NCBI RefSeq assembly: GCF_014646995.1
Contig: NZ_BMOI01000003.1
Location: 134,963-198,962 of the forward strand
Source of the DNA: Curtobacterium luteum
GTDB taxonomy: Bacteria > Actinomycetota > Actinomycetes > Actinomycetales > Microbacteriaceae
Direction of reading: 5' to 3'
Length of the DNA stretch: 64,000 nt
Shown: piece by piece, positions 1 to 8,194 of the stretch
Layout: every line of letters starts with the position of its first letter
Position numbering within the stretch: position 1 is the stretch's first letter
The notes under the pieces: model-generated
What the model saw: the letters and a program-made list of their open reading frames with translations, nothing else
Told to the model about the DNA's origin: nothing
The model's database searches: none
Position numbers and translations under genes: made by a program

Positions 1-1613
1 GCGAGCTCTCGCGTGGCCTGCACGGCGTACCAGAGGTTCGCCCGCGCCATCACGTTCGTGTAGAGGTTGTCGTCGACGACGGTCGTGTACTCGTCCGGGC
101 CGGTGACGCCGTCGATGTGGAACTTCTTGTCGCCGTTCGACCGCCAGAACCCGAGGTCCTCCCACAGCCGGGCGGTCTCGACCAGGATGTCGATCGCGCC
201 GCGCTTGAGGAATTCGGTGTCGCCCGAGGCCCGCACGTACTGCATGAGCGCATGGGTGATGTCGGCATCGATGTGGTACTGCGCGGTGCCGGCGGCGTAG
301 TAGGCGCTCGACTCCTCGCCGTTGATCGTCCGCCACGGGAAGAGCGCCCCGCGCTGGTTCAGCTCACGAGCACGGGACCGGGCCGCGTCGAGCATGTTGT
401 AGCGGAACCAGAGCGCGTTCCGGGCCACGATCGGTGCCGTGTAGGACAGGAACGGCAGGACGTAGATCTCCATGTCCCAGAAGTAGTGCCCGCCGTACCC
501 GGAGCCGGTGACGCCCTTCGCGGCGATGCCGTGCCCGTCGGTGCGGGCCGTGGCCTGCGCGAGCATGAACAGGTTCCAGCGGACCGCCTGCTGCACGTCC
601 GGCTTGCCGGCCACCTCGACGTCGCTGCGCGCCCAGTAGTCGTCCATCCACGCGCGCTGGGCGGCGAAGACCTCGTCGACGGACTCGGCGTGGGCGCGGT
701 CCAGCGTGCGGTCGCAGCGGTCCGCGAGCTCTCGCGCGGGTACGCCGCGCGAGGTGTGGTAGACGATGCTCTTCACGAGCCGGATGGGGACACCGGCCTT
801 CGCCTGCACGCGGTAGACGTGCTTGGCGAGGTCGTCCTCGATCGAGGACGACTCGTCCCACGAGTTCTCGGTCTCCAGGTGGTGCTCGACGCCGACGCAG
901 ACGGTCATCCCCGAGCTCGCTGCCTGGTAGCCGAGCAACGACCGTCCGCCGGTGCTCCGCTTGAGCTTCGGCTCGAGCACCCGCTCGGTGAACGCCTCGG
1001 CCTTGCGCGGGTCGAAGGCGTTCGCCGCGGCACGCATGCCCGCGTGGTACTCGTCCTGCACGTCCTGCCGGTTCAGGACCTGGCTCGAGAGCAGGATCGA
1101 GGCGCCCGCGTCGAGCACGGTCACCTCGTAGTCGATGACCGCCAGGTGCCGGTCGGTGAACGACACCAGGCGCCGCGACCGGATGAGGACGCGCTTGCCG
1201 GACGGCGTCGACCACTCGGTCTCCCGGAAGAGGTAGCCGCCGCGGAACTCGAGCCGTCGGGTGTGGCGCAGGATGTCGGCCTCGGCGAGCACGAGCGGCT
1301 CGTCGTCGACGTAGAGCCGGATCACCTTCGCGTCGGGAGCGTTGATGATCGTCTGCCCGGTCTTCGCGAACCCGAAGGCGTCCTCGGCGTGGCGGATCGG
1401 CCAGGTCTCGTGGAAGCCGTTGACGTACGTGCCGTACTGCACGCCGCCACGGCCTTCGTCGAGGTTGCCGCGCAGGCCCAGGTAGCCGTTGCCGACGGCG
1501 AAGTTCGTCTCAGCGACGCCCTGCTCGTCGGGCGCGTACTCGGTCTCGACGAGCGCCCACTCGTCGATCGGGTAGCGGACGCGGTCGAGCGGGTCCGAGG
1601 TGATGGGGTTCAT
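1..1613 (-). CDS. Glycoside hydrolase family 65 (disaccharide phosphorylase), 3' end cut by window
   Basis: About 537 N-terminal residues are visible of a family that is usually 750-850 long; the gene runs off the left edge. The start is an ATG at 1613 giving MNPITSDPLDRVRYPIDEW, and the first half has the GH65 beta-sandwich features NFAVGNGYLGLRG and YVNGFHETWPI, followed by catalytic-barrel segments GYGGHYFWDMEIY and HIDADITHALMQY, and the IDGVTGPDEYTTVVDDN stretch that holds the family's acid catalyst (the E of GPDEY). GH65 enzymes split maltose, trehalose, kojibiose or related glucosides with phosphate to give beta-glucose 1-phosphate. The HAD gene just upstream (64 nt away, same strand) fits as the mutase for that product. 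No signal peptide, so cytoplasmic. Substrate cannot be set from this part. Confidence 0.93.
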   Translation of the reverse strand, partial: MNPITSDPLDRVRYPIDEWALVETEYAPDEQGVAETNFAVGNGYLGLRGNLDEGRGGVQYGTYVNGFHETWPIRHAEDAFGFAKTGQTIINAPDAKVIRLYVDDEPLVLAEADILRHTRRLEFRGGYLFRETEWSTPSGKRVLIRSRRLVSFTDRHLAVIDYEVTVLDAGASILLSSQVLNRQDVQDEYHAGMRAAANAFDPRKAEAFTERVLEPKLKRSTGGRSLLGYQAASSGMTVCVGVEHHLETENSWDESSSIEDDLAKHVYRVQAKAGVPIRLVKSIVYHTSRGVPARELADRCDRTLDRAHAESVDEVFAAQRAWMDDYWARSDVEVAGKPDVQQAVRWNLFMLAQATARTDGHGIAAKGVTGSGYGGHYFWDMEIYVLPFLSYTAPIVARNALWFRYNMLDAARSRARELNQRGALFPWRTINGEESSAYYAAGTAQYHIDADITHALMQYVRASGDTEFLKRGAIDILVETARLWEDLGFWRSNGDKKFHIDGVTGPDEYTTVVDDNLYTNVMARANLWYAVQATREL

Positions 1614-1677
1614 GCTGCTCCGTGGGAGGGAGGTGTCGGGATCGGTCGTGGGGCGGACGGGTCGGTCGCCCGACCGC

Positions 1678-2445
1678 TCAGGTCGTCGGTGCCGGGGTGG
1701 AGCGGAGGTCGTCGATCAGGTCGTCGAGGTCGGTCACGACGAGGTCGGCACCGTGCGCTCGGAGCTGTTCGGAGCCGACGCCGCGATCGACGCCGACGAC
1801 GAGCCCGAAGCCGCCGTTGCGTCCGGCCTCGACCCCGCTGGTGGCGTCCTCGACGACCACGCACTCGGCCGCCGTGAGACCGAAGCGACTGGCGGCGTCC
1901 AGGCAGGTGTCCGGCGCGGGCTTGCCCTCGAGCGCGTCCTGCCGGGCGACGAGGCCGTCGACGATCACGGGGAAGCGTTCGAGGATGCCCGCCGTCCGGA
2001 GCACCGACACGGCGTTCGCGGAGCTCGACACCACGGCGACCGAGTACCCGGCGTCGATCGCGGCGACGAGGAACCGGTGGGAGCCGGGGTACGGCTCCAC
2101 GCCGTGCTCGTCGAGCTCGGCCGTGAACTCGGCGTTCTTCCGGTTGCCGAGCCCGCACACCGTGTCCAGCGCGGGGTCGTCGTCGGGGGTGCCCTCCGGC
2201 AGCTCGATGCCGCGCGACCGCAGCAGCGAGCGCACGCCGTCGTAGCGGGGCTTGCCGTCGATGTACGTGAAGTAGTCCTGCTCGGTGTACGGGTCGACCC
2301 CGCGAGCGGCGAGGTACGGCGTGAACAAGCGGCTCCACGCGCGCATGTGCACGTCGGCGGTCGGGGTGAGGACGCCGTCGAGGTCGAACAGCAGCGCGCG
2401 CTGATCCGCGAGGCGGGCTGGGGTGGGCCGGTCCGGTGCGGTCAT
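1678..2445 (-). CDS. Beta-phosphoglucomutase-family HAD hydrolase
   Basis: A 255-residue HAD subfamily IA protein. Motif I is FDLDGVLTPT with the nucleophile and acid Asp at residues 21 and 23; VVSSS is motif II; the KPAPD lysine and the VVEDATSGVEAG stretch give motifs III and IV. A helical cap lies between motifs I and II. Next to a GH65 phosphorylase this family normally interconverts beta-glucose 1-phosphate and glucose 6-phosphate, but the mutase signature was not checked residue by residue, so a plain phosphatase remains possible. TAGAGT lies 6 nt before the ATG, suggesting a leaderless transcript that also covers the GH65 gene. Confidence 0.9.
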   Translation of the reverse strand: MTAPDRPTPARLADQRALLFDLDGVLTPTADVHMRAWSRLFTPYLAARGVDPYTEQDYFTYIDGKPRYDGVRSLLRSRGIELPEGTPDDDPALDTVCGLGNRKNAEFTAELDEHGVEPYPGSHRFLVAAIDAGYSVAVVSSSANAVSVLRTAGILERFPVIVDGLVARQDALEGKPAPDTCLDAASRFGLTAAECVVVEDATSGVEAGRNGGFGLVVGVDRGVGSEQLRAHGADLVVTDLDDLIDDLRSTPAPTT

Positions 2446-2717
2446 GCGCCCACTCTAGGACCGCCCCGCTCCACGACTCAGGCACGCGGCCGATGTGTGG
2501 AGAGAGTTCACCCACAGCGCACGTGTGCAGGACCCGCGTGACGCGGACCGTCTTGGTACGACCGGAGGGCGTCGCCCGCCTCACCGGGTGCCGCTCGTCG
2601 CGCGGCCGTGGACGCGATCGGCAGGACACGCGGGCCGGGTGACGGGCGCGCGCCGGGCCTCCAGACCGACCGCCGGGAGGCACGGATCACCGCGACCGGA
2701 CCGCGTACGGTGACCAC

Positions 2718-3185
2718 GTGACCGGTTCCAACCCCCTCCGTCTCCGAGCGGCCGCCGTGGCGGTCCGCGGCGACCAGGTGCTGCTCGTTCTCCGTGAACG
2801 GGACGGACGGCGCTACGCCGTCCTCCCCGGCGGAGGCGTCGAGCCGGGCGAGACCCCGCAACAGGCCTGCCTGCGTGAACTGCGCGAGGAGACCGGGCTC
2901 GGCGGCGAGCTGATCGCACTGCTGCCCGTCGGGCTCGACCGAGCCGCGCCGGCCGTGTACCTGCACGTCGAAGCGGGTCCGGGCGCACCGGAGGTCCGGT
3001 CGGATGCGCCCGAAGCAGCGCTGTCCAGCCCGTCGAACCACTACCAGCCGGCCTGGGTGCCGGTCTCGGATGTCGAGGAGGTCGGGCTCGTGCCGTCACT
3101 CGCCGTCGACGCGGTGCGGATGGCGGTCAGCGCAGGTCGGTCCCCGGCGGCAGCGCCGCCACCCAGCGCTCGACCGCCGCGCTGA
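2718..3185 (+). CDS. NUDIX hydrolase
   Basis: A 155-residue NUDIX protein starting at GTG 2718. The Nudix box is seen at about residues 38-60 as GGGVEPGETPQQACL followed by RELREETGL, with all metal-binding glutamates present. The family hydrolyses nucleoside diphosphates linked to another group; the substrate is not evident. TACGGT sits 6 nt upstream of the GTG, so the mRNA is probably leaderless. The last 59 nt overlap the convergent alpha/beta hydrolase gene, and the Pro/Ala-rich tail lies in that overlap, so the true 3' end may be decayed or read-through sequence. Confidence 0.85.
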   Translation: MTGSNPLRLRAAAVAVRGDQVLLVLRERDGRRYAVLPGGGVEPGETPQQACLRELREETGLGGELIALLPVGLDRAAPAVYLHVEAGPGAPEVRSDAPEAALSSPSNHYQPAWVPVSDVEEVGLVPSLAVDAVRMAVSAGRSPAAAPPPSARPPR

Positions 3186-3867
3186 TCTCGGCGCGGGCCT
3201 CGGCCGGTGAGATGGTCGCGGTCCGGTCACCGGGCTGGTCGCCGTACGCCCCGAACTCGGCGTGGTTCGATCCCTCGACCTCGACCATCGTCGCGGTCGA
3301 GGGCAGGAGGTGCCGCGCCGCCGCGACCTTCGCCGGGGTGCTGAGGCCGTCGCGCGAGCCGGCGACGCTGAGCACCTGGATGTACGAGCGGCTGATGTCG
3401 TCCGCGCAGTAGCTGCCGAGGAGCAGGAGGCCGTCGGCGTCCTTCGCGAGCTGGCACGCACGCACCCCGCCGAGGGAGTGCCCGCCGACCGCCCACGTGG
3501 TGACCTCGGGGGCGTGCGCCTCGAACGTCGCGAGCGGCCGGGTGTCGAAGAACGCGAGGTTGAGGGTCGGCTTCGTGATGACGACCGTCGTGCCCGATGC
3601 CACCACCTGCCGGAAGGTCGCCAGGTACGCGTACGGGTCGACCTTCGCACCGGGGATGAACACGATGCCCTTGCCGTCCGCCCGGCCGGTCGGGGTCATG
3701 AGGACGGCGTCGCCGACGTCGCGGACCGACACCCGGTCGTCCCGCCAGACCTGGAGCGCGGCGCTCCGGGTGCCCTGCATGACGGTGTTCGCGTACACGA
3801 GGAACACCACGGCGAGCAGCACGACGGCTGCGAGGATCCACGCGGTGACGCGGAGTGCTCGGGTCAC
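3127..3867 (-). CDS. Membrane-anchored alpha/beta hydrolase
   Basis: A 246-residue protein with one N-terminal membrane segment (about residues 8-27), then an alpha/beta-hydrolase fold of the hydrolase-5 type. The nucleophile elbow GGHSLGG is at about residues 127-133, and a late SNHAEFG segment supplies a likely catalytic His. The FIPGAKVDPYAY segment is typical of this small family in actinobacteria. Substrate unknown; probably an esterase on the outer face of the membrane. Its start overlaps the stop of the upstream GNAT gene by 4 nt, so the two are translationally coupled. Confidence 0.85.
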   Translation of the reverse strand: MTRALRVTAWILAAVVLLAVVFLVYANTVMQGTRSAALQVWRDDRVSVRDVGDAVLMTPTGRADGKGIVFIPGAKVDPYAYLATFRQVVASGTTVVITKPTLNLAFFDTRPLATFEAHAPEVTTWAVGGHSLGGVRACQLAKDADGLLLLGSYCADDISRSYIQVLSVAGSRDGLSTPAKVAAARHLLPSTATMVEVEGSNHAEFGAYGDQPGDRTATISPAEARAEISAAVERWVAALPPGTDLR

Positions 3868-4427
3868 GGTCGTCCTTCCAGGTCGCGGCGCATCACGATC
3901 TCGTGGCGCCCGTCCGGCAGCGCCTCGCCCACGTCATCGGTCACGGAGAACCCCGTTCGTGCGTAGGTCTCCCGGGCGCCGGCGTTGTCCGGCACCACGG
4001 CGAGGACGAGCTCGCGGGCGCCCTGCTCCGCCGCCCAGGTCGCGACCGCGCCGATGAGCGCTCGGGCGACCCCGCGTCGGCGCTCGTCGGGTGCGACCCA
4101 CATCGAGATGAGCTCGACGCGGCGCGGGTCGTCCGCGTCCGGGACGCCGCTGGCCATGCCGACGGCACGGACGGACCCGGCGTCGGGGTCGGCGTGGCGG
4201 CCCGGGACCGACGTCGTGCCGTTCGCCGGGTGCCCGTCGGTGTCGACCGCGAGCAGGTCGAGCGCGCCCGGCAACGACAGGCGGGTGCGCCACCGGTGCT
4301 CGGAGGCGTGCTCCCAGTCGACCAGCCGGGACCCGAAGGCACCGGGGGCGTCGGCGAGCGCCGCGAGCCGGACCGGCCGCCACACGGCCCAGTCGTCGGC
4401 GGTCACCCGGCGCAGCGCGATCGTCAC
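3864..4427 (-). CDS. GNAT family N-acetyltransferase
   Basis: A 187-residue GNAT protein. The start is GTG 4427 (MTIALRRVTADDWAVWRPVRL). Acetyl-CoA binding motif A is visible as ISMWVAPDERRRGVARALIGAV, and the C-terminal NAGARETYARTGFSVTDDV is the usual motif B. Likely an N-acetyltransferase on a small amine or protein terminus; substrate unknown. TAGCGT sits 6 nt before the GTG, and its TAG is also the stop codon of the neighbouring GNAT gene, so this gene has its own leaderless promoter directly at the end of the kdp operon. It overlaps the downstream hydrolase by 4 nt. Confidence 0.88.
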   Translation of the reverse strand: MTIALRRVTADDWAVWRPVRLAALADAPGAFGSRLVDWEHASEHRWRTRLSLPGALDLLAVDTDGHPANGTTSVPGRHADPDAGSVRAVGMASGVPDADDPRRVELISMWVAPDERRRGVARALIGAVATWAAEQGARELVLAVVPDNAGARETYARTGFSVTDDVGEALPDGRHEIVMRRDLEGRP

Positions 4428-4436
4428 GAGGCGACG

Positions 4437-4865
4437 CTACAGCGGGCGGCTCCACGCGACCTCCCGGGCGAGCTGCCCGGTCCGTCGGAACAGGGCGACC
4501 TGGGTGGTGCCCGCGAGGACGGCCGCGAGTTCGCCCGGGTCGGCCGGCGCGAACCCGAGACCCTGCCAGAACGGGCCGGACCTCCGGCTGAACAGCCACG
4601 CGCGAGCTGCGCCCGCGGACGCGGCCTGCCCCATCGCGACGGCGGCGAGCCGGGAGCCTGTGCCGGAGCCGCGCAGCGCCGGGCTGACGGCGACGCTGCG
4701 GAGGAGGGCGTGCCTCCCGTCCGCCGAGGTCTCGAAACCGGTCGTGCCGACGACCGAGCCGGACGCGTCGCGGACGGCCCAGAGGCGCACGCCGGGTGTT
4801 CCCAGGCCGGCGACGGCGAGGTCGTTCGCGGTCGTGCTCGTGCGCGTGCTCGCCGGGGAGCTCAC
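4437..4865 (-). CDS. GNAT N-acetyltransferase (ArsN2-like) at end of kdp operon
   Basis: A 142-residue GNAT protein. The GTG start at 4865 overlaps the kdpE stop codon in a GTGA, which decides the start. LLRSVAVSPALRGSGTGSRLAAVAM is motif A and FWQGLGFAPADPGEL is the C-terminal motif. Short length and the ending resemble ArsN2-type acetyltransferases, though no arsenic genes are nearby. Being coupled to kdpE means it is made together with the potassium sensor pair; a role in potassium stress or in modifying a Kdp component is inference only. No gene was seen between it and the next promoter. Confidence 0.83.
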   Translation of the reverse strand: MSSPASTRTSTTANDLAVAGLGTPGVRLWAVRDASGSVVGTTGFETSADGRHALLRSVAVSPALRGSGTGSRLAAVAMGQAASAGAARAWLFSRRSGPFWQGLGFAPADPGELAAVLAGTTQVALFRRTGQLAREVAWSRPL

Positions 4866-5563
4866 GCGTGCCCCGGGCTGAAGCGGTACCCCATCCCCGA
4901 CTCGGTGACGAGGAACCGCGGGTTCGCGGGGTCGGGCTCGAGCTTCCGTCGGAGCTGCGCCATGTAGAGCCGGAGGTACCCCGAGTCGTTGCCGTGCGAC
5001 GGCCCCCAGACCTCGGTCAGGAGCATCTCGCGGGTCATCAGCCGGTCGGGGTTCGTCACGAGGACCTCGAGCAACCGCCACTCGGTGGGCGTCAGGCGGA
5101 TCGCGGGACCGGTCGGCGGCGTGACCTGCTTCGCGACGAGGTCGACCACGAGCTCGCCGATCGCGACGGTCGGCGCACCCCCGGCAGAAGCGGCCACCGC
5201 GGCCTGACGACGCCCGAGCGCCCGCAGCCGGGCGAGGAGCTCGTCCATCTGGAACGGCTTCGTGACGTAGTCGTCCGCCCCGGCGTCGAGGGCGTCGACC
5301 TTGTCGGAGGAGTCGGTGCGCCCGGAGACCACGAGGACGGGCACCTGCGTCCAGGCGCGGAGCCCCTCGAGGACGCCGATGCCGTCGAGCCGGGGCATGC
5401 CGAGGTCGAGCAGGACGAGGTCCGGCCGTTCGGTGATGACGGCGTCGAGTGCGGCGCGGCCGTCCCGTGCGGTGACGACGTCATAGCCGCGGGCGGCGAG
5501 GGTGACGGCGAGCGCCCGGACGAGCTGGGCGTCGTCGTCGGCGATGAGGACCTTGGTGCTCAC
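4862..5563 (-). CDS. kdpE: KdpE response regulator
   Basis: A 233-residue OmpR/PhoB-family regulator. The receiver domain begins MSTKVLIADDDAQ with the acidic pocket at residues 9-11, phospho-acceptor Asp53 in LVLLDLGMPRL, and the conserved TKPF lysine near residue 102. The C-terminal winged helix (RLTPTEWRLLEVL to GMGYRFSPG) binds DNA. The GTG start overlaps the kdpD stop by 4 nt (GTGA). KdpE is activated by KdpD under potassium limitation and switches on kdpFABC; phased TCCTRACG repeats at 12875-12926 are the likely target. Confidence 0.96.
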   Translation of the reverse strand: MSTKVLIADDDAQLVRALAVTLAARGYDVVTARDGRAALDAVITERPDLVLLDLGMPRLDGIGVLEGLRAWTQVPVLVVSGRTDSSDKVDALDAGADDYVTKPFQMDELLARLRALGRRQAAVAASAGGAPTVAIGELVVDLVAKQVTPPTGPAIRLTPTEWRLLEVLVTNPDRLMTREMLLTEVWGPSHGNDSGYLRLYMAQLRRKLEPDPANPRFLVTESGMGYRFSPGHA

Positions 5564-8052
5564 AGGACCGACACCCCCACGTGGCCGGCGATCGGCAGCC
5601 GCACGACGACGGTGAGACCACCGCCGGGGGTGTCGTCGACCTCGATCGTGCCGCCCATGCCCTCCGTGAAGCCGCGGGCGAGCGCCAGGCCGAGGCCGAG
5701 CCCGGTGTCGTTGTCGGTGTCGCCGAGGCGCTGGAAGGGCTGGAACACCTCGCCGCGGCGGTCCTCCGGGATGCCGGGGCCGTGGTCGGCGACGCGGAGT
5801 TCGACCCCGCCGCCGAAGGCGCTCGCGGCGACGCGCACCCGCGTCCCCTCGGGGGCGTAGCGGCTGGCGTTCGCGAGCAGGTTCACGACGACGCGCTGCA
5901 GCAGCACGGGGTCGGCGAGGACGGGCGGCAGGTCGGCGGGCAGGTCGAGGTCGACGTCCTCGGGGCCGAGTTCGAGCTCGTCGAGTGCCGGTGCGACGAC
6001 CGTCTCCAGTGCGGTCGGGACCGGGCGCGCGGCGAGCACCCCCGCCTGCACGCGACTGACGTCGAGCAGGTCGGCCAACAGCACCGCCAGGTGGCCGAGG
6101 CTCTCGTCGGCGGTGGCGAGCAGTGCCTCCCGGTCGGGCTCGGAGAGCGTGATGTCGCCGGCGCGGAGGGTCTGCACGGCCGCGGAGGCGGCCGCGATCG
6201 GCCGCCGCACGTCGTGGCCGACGGCCGCGAGGATCGCGCTGCGGACGCGGTCCGCCGCGGCGATCCGCTCCGCGTCGACGGCGGTGCGGGTGAGTTCGCG
6301 GTGCTCCACGGCGGCGTCGAGCTGCTGCTCGACGACGCGCAGCAGGCGGCGCTGGGTCGGGTCGTCGGGTGCACCGGCGAACTCGAGCACGGCACCGGAC
6401 GGGAGGGTCGTGGCCGCGTCCGGCGCGTCGCCGAACGTCCCCGACGTGGCCGGGACGTCGTCGCCCTGCCGGATCCGGACGCCCGCGAAGCCGAACGCCT
6501 CGCGCGTCCGGTCGAGCAGCGCCTGGAGCGCGTCGTCGCCGCGGAGGACACTCCCGGCGATGCCGACGAGCAGGCCCGACTCGGCGGCGGCACGGCGTGC
6601 CGCACGGGAGCGCCGCGCCGACCGGTCCACCACGAAGCTGACGAGCACGGCGCTCACGACGTACATGACGAGCGCCACGAGGTGCCACGGCTGCTGGACG
6701 GTGACCATGTAGAGGGGTTGCACGAAGAAGAAGTCGAGGCTCAGACCGGAGAGGACGGCGGCGAACACGGCGGGCCACATGCCGCCGACGAGTGCCACGA
6801 CGAGCACGAGCAGCTGGTACGCGAGCACGTCGACCGTGATCGCGTCCGGGTCCTTGCCGAGCGACAGCAGCCAGGTGAGCAGCGGGCCGGCCACGAGCGA
6901 CAGTACGAACGCGGCGACGATGCGGCCGCGGGACAGGCTGCCCCCGAGCCGCGGCAGGGCGAACCCGCCGCCGGCCCGCTCGTGCGTGACGACGTGCACG
7001 TCGATGTCGCCCGACTCGCGGATCACCGTGTTGCCGATGCCCGGACCCGTGATCGCCGCGGCCACACGGCTGCGACGGCTGACGCCGATGACGATCTGGG
7101 TGGCGTCGATCGACTTCGCGAAGCGCACGAGGGTCGTCGGCACGTCGTCGCCCACGACCTGGTGGTACGTCCCGCCGAGCTGTTCGAGCAGGGTCCGCTG
7201 CTTGCCGAGTGCACCCGGGTGCCGCTCGCGGAGGCCGTCGTTCGTCGTCACGTGGACGGCCGCCAGCTCGCCGCCGGCGCTGCGGGCGGCGATGCGTGCG
7301 CCGCGACGGAGCAGCGTCTCGCCCTCGGGGCCGCCGGTGAGGGCGACGAGGACCCGTTCCCGTGCCTCCCAACGGTGGTCGATGCCGTGCTCGGCGCGGT
7401 AGGCGCGGAGCGCGTCGTCGACCTCGTCCGCGAGCCACAGCAGCGCGATCTCCCGGAGGGCGGTCAGGTTGCCGAGGCGGAAGTAGTTCGAGAGTGCCGC
7501 GTCGATCCGCGCCGCCGGGTACACGAGGCCGTCGGAGAGCCGGTCGCGGAGGGCCGCCGGGGACAGGTCGACGACCTCGATCTGGTCGGCGGCGCGCACG
7601 ACGGCGTCCGGGACGGTCTCCCGCTGCACGGTGCCGGTGATCTCGCGGACGACGTCGCCGAGGGACTGCATGTGCTGGACGTTCACGGTGCTGACGACGG
7701 AGATCCCGGCGGCGAGCAGTTCCTCGACGTCCTGCCACCGCTTCTCGTGGCGCCCGTCGGGAGCGTTCGTGTGGGCGAGCTCGTCGACGAGGGCGACGTC
7801 GGGCCGGCGGGCGAGGACGGCGTCGAGGTCCATGTCGTCGAGCTGCACCCCGCGGTGCTCGACGACGCGGCGGGGCACGACCTCGAGACCGTCGACGAGG
7901 GCGGCGGTGGCGGCGCGCTCGTGGGTCTCGACGACTGCGACCACGACGTCCCGGCCCTCGGCGGCCATCCGGTGCCCCTCTTCGAGCATCGTGTAGGTCT
8001 TGCCCACGCCGGGTGCCGCGCCGAGCAGGACCCGCAGCTTGCCTCGCTTCAC
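5560..8052 (-). CDS. kdpD: KdpD sensor histidine kinase
   Basis: An 830-residue membrane kinase. The N-terminal KdpD domain has Walker A GAAPGVGKT at residues 11-19 and VDELAHTN as Walker B; a USP-like domain follows; then the DUF4118 four-helix membrane region (RIVAAFVLSLVAG to VVDRSARRS), a degenerate GAF, HisKA with GHDVRRP, and HATPase with NLLANASRYAPEG and TGLGLGLALARGF. The start chosen is GTG 8052, preceded by GAGAGG at good spacing; longer readings upstream run into the REP-like repeat. It senses low potassium or ionic strength. It is separated from kdpC by 142 nt holding that repeat, unlike the tight overlaps elsewhere in the operon. Confidence 0.96.
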   Translation of the reverse strand: MKRGKLRVLLGAAPGVGKTYTMLEEGHRMAAEGRDVVVAVVETHERAATAALVDGLEVVPRRVVEHRGVQLDDMDLDAVLARRPDVALVDELAHTNAPDGRHEKRWQDVEELLAAGISVVSTVNVQHMQSLGDVVREITGTVQRETVPDAVVRAADQIEVVDLSPAALRDRLSDGLVYPAARIDAALSNYFRLGNLTALREIALLWLADEVDDALRAYRAEHGIDHRWEARERVLVALTGGPEGETLLRRGARIAARSAGGELAAVHVTTNDGLRERHPGALGKQRTLLEQLGGTYHQVVGDDVPTTLVRFAKSIDATQIVIGVSRRSRVAAAITGPGIGNTVIRESGDIDVHVVTHERAGGGFALPRLGGSLSRGRIVAAFVLSLVAGPLLTWLLSLGKDPDAITVDVLAYQLLVLVVALVGGMWPAVFAAVLSGLSLDFFFVQPLYMVTVQQPWHLVALVMYVVSAVLVSFVVDRSARRSRAARRAAAESGLLVGIAGSVLRGDDALQALLDRTREAFGFAGVRIRQGDDVPATSGTFGDAPDAATTLPSGAVLEFAGAPDDPTQRRLLRVVEQQLDAAVEHRELTRTAVDAERIAAADRVRSAILAAVGHDVRRPIAAASAAVQTLRAGDITLSEPDREALLATADESLGHLAVLLADLLDVSRVQAGVLAARPVPTALETVVAPALDELELGPEDVDLDLPADLPPVLADPVLLQRVVVNLLANASRYAPEGTRVRVAASAFGGGVELRVADHGPGIPEDRRGEVFQPFQRLGDTDNDTGLGLGLALARGFTEGMGGTIEVDDTPGGGLTVVVRLPIAGHVGVSVL

Positions 8053-8114
8053 GTGCTCATCCTCTCGCGTCGGTCGTCGCGGTGGTGGTGGACGGGGCGG
8101 CGCCGATGCTCCTC

Positions 8115-8174
8115 GCACCACCGAAGTCGGTTCGCGCCACGGTTCGGCGCGGTGCGAGGTGACTTCGGTTGTGC
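8115..8174. repeat. REP-like inverted repeat, copy A
   Basis: An imperfect palindrome with outer arms GCACCACCGAAGTC and GACTTCGGTTGTGC around a GGTTCG core. It matches copies B (17997-18056) and C (33280-33339) in both arms, and the next roughly 20 nt (GGAAGCGATCGGCACCACCG) also match those copies. It sits between kdpC and kdpD inside the operon and could fold in the mRNA. Confidence 0.8.
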
Positions 8175-8194
8175 GGAAGCGATCGGCACCACCG

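Noticed and set aside
117-1877. Long open frames on the plus strand across the GH65 gene
   Set aside because: High GC opens antisense frames; the minus-strand frame has clear GH65 motifs and the plus-strand translation is low-complexity Arg/Val/Ala.
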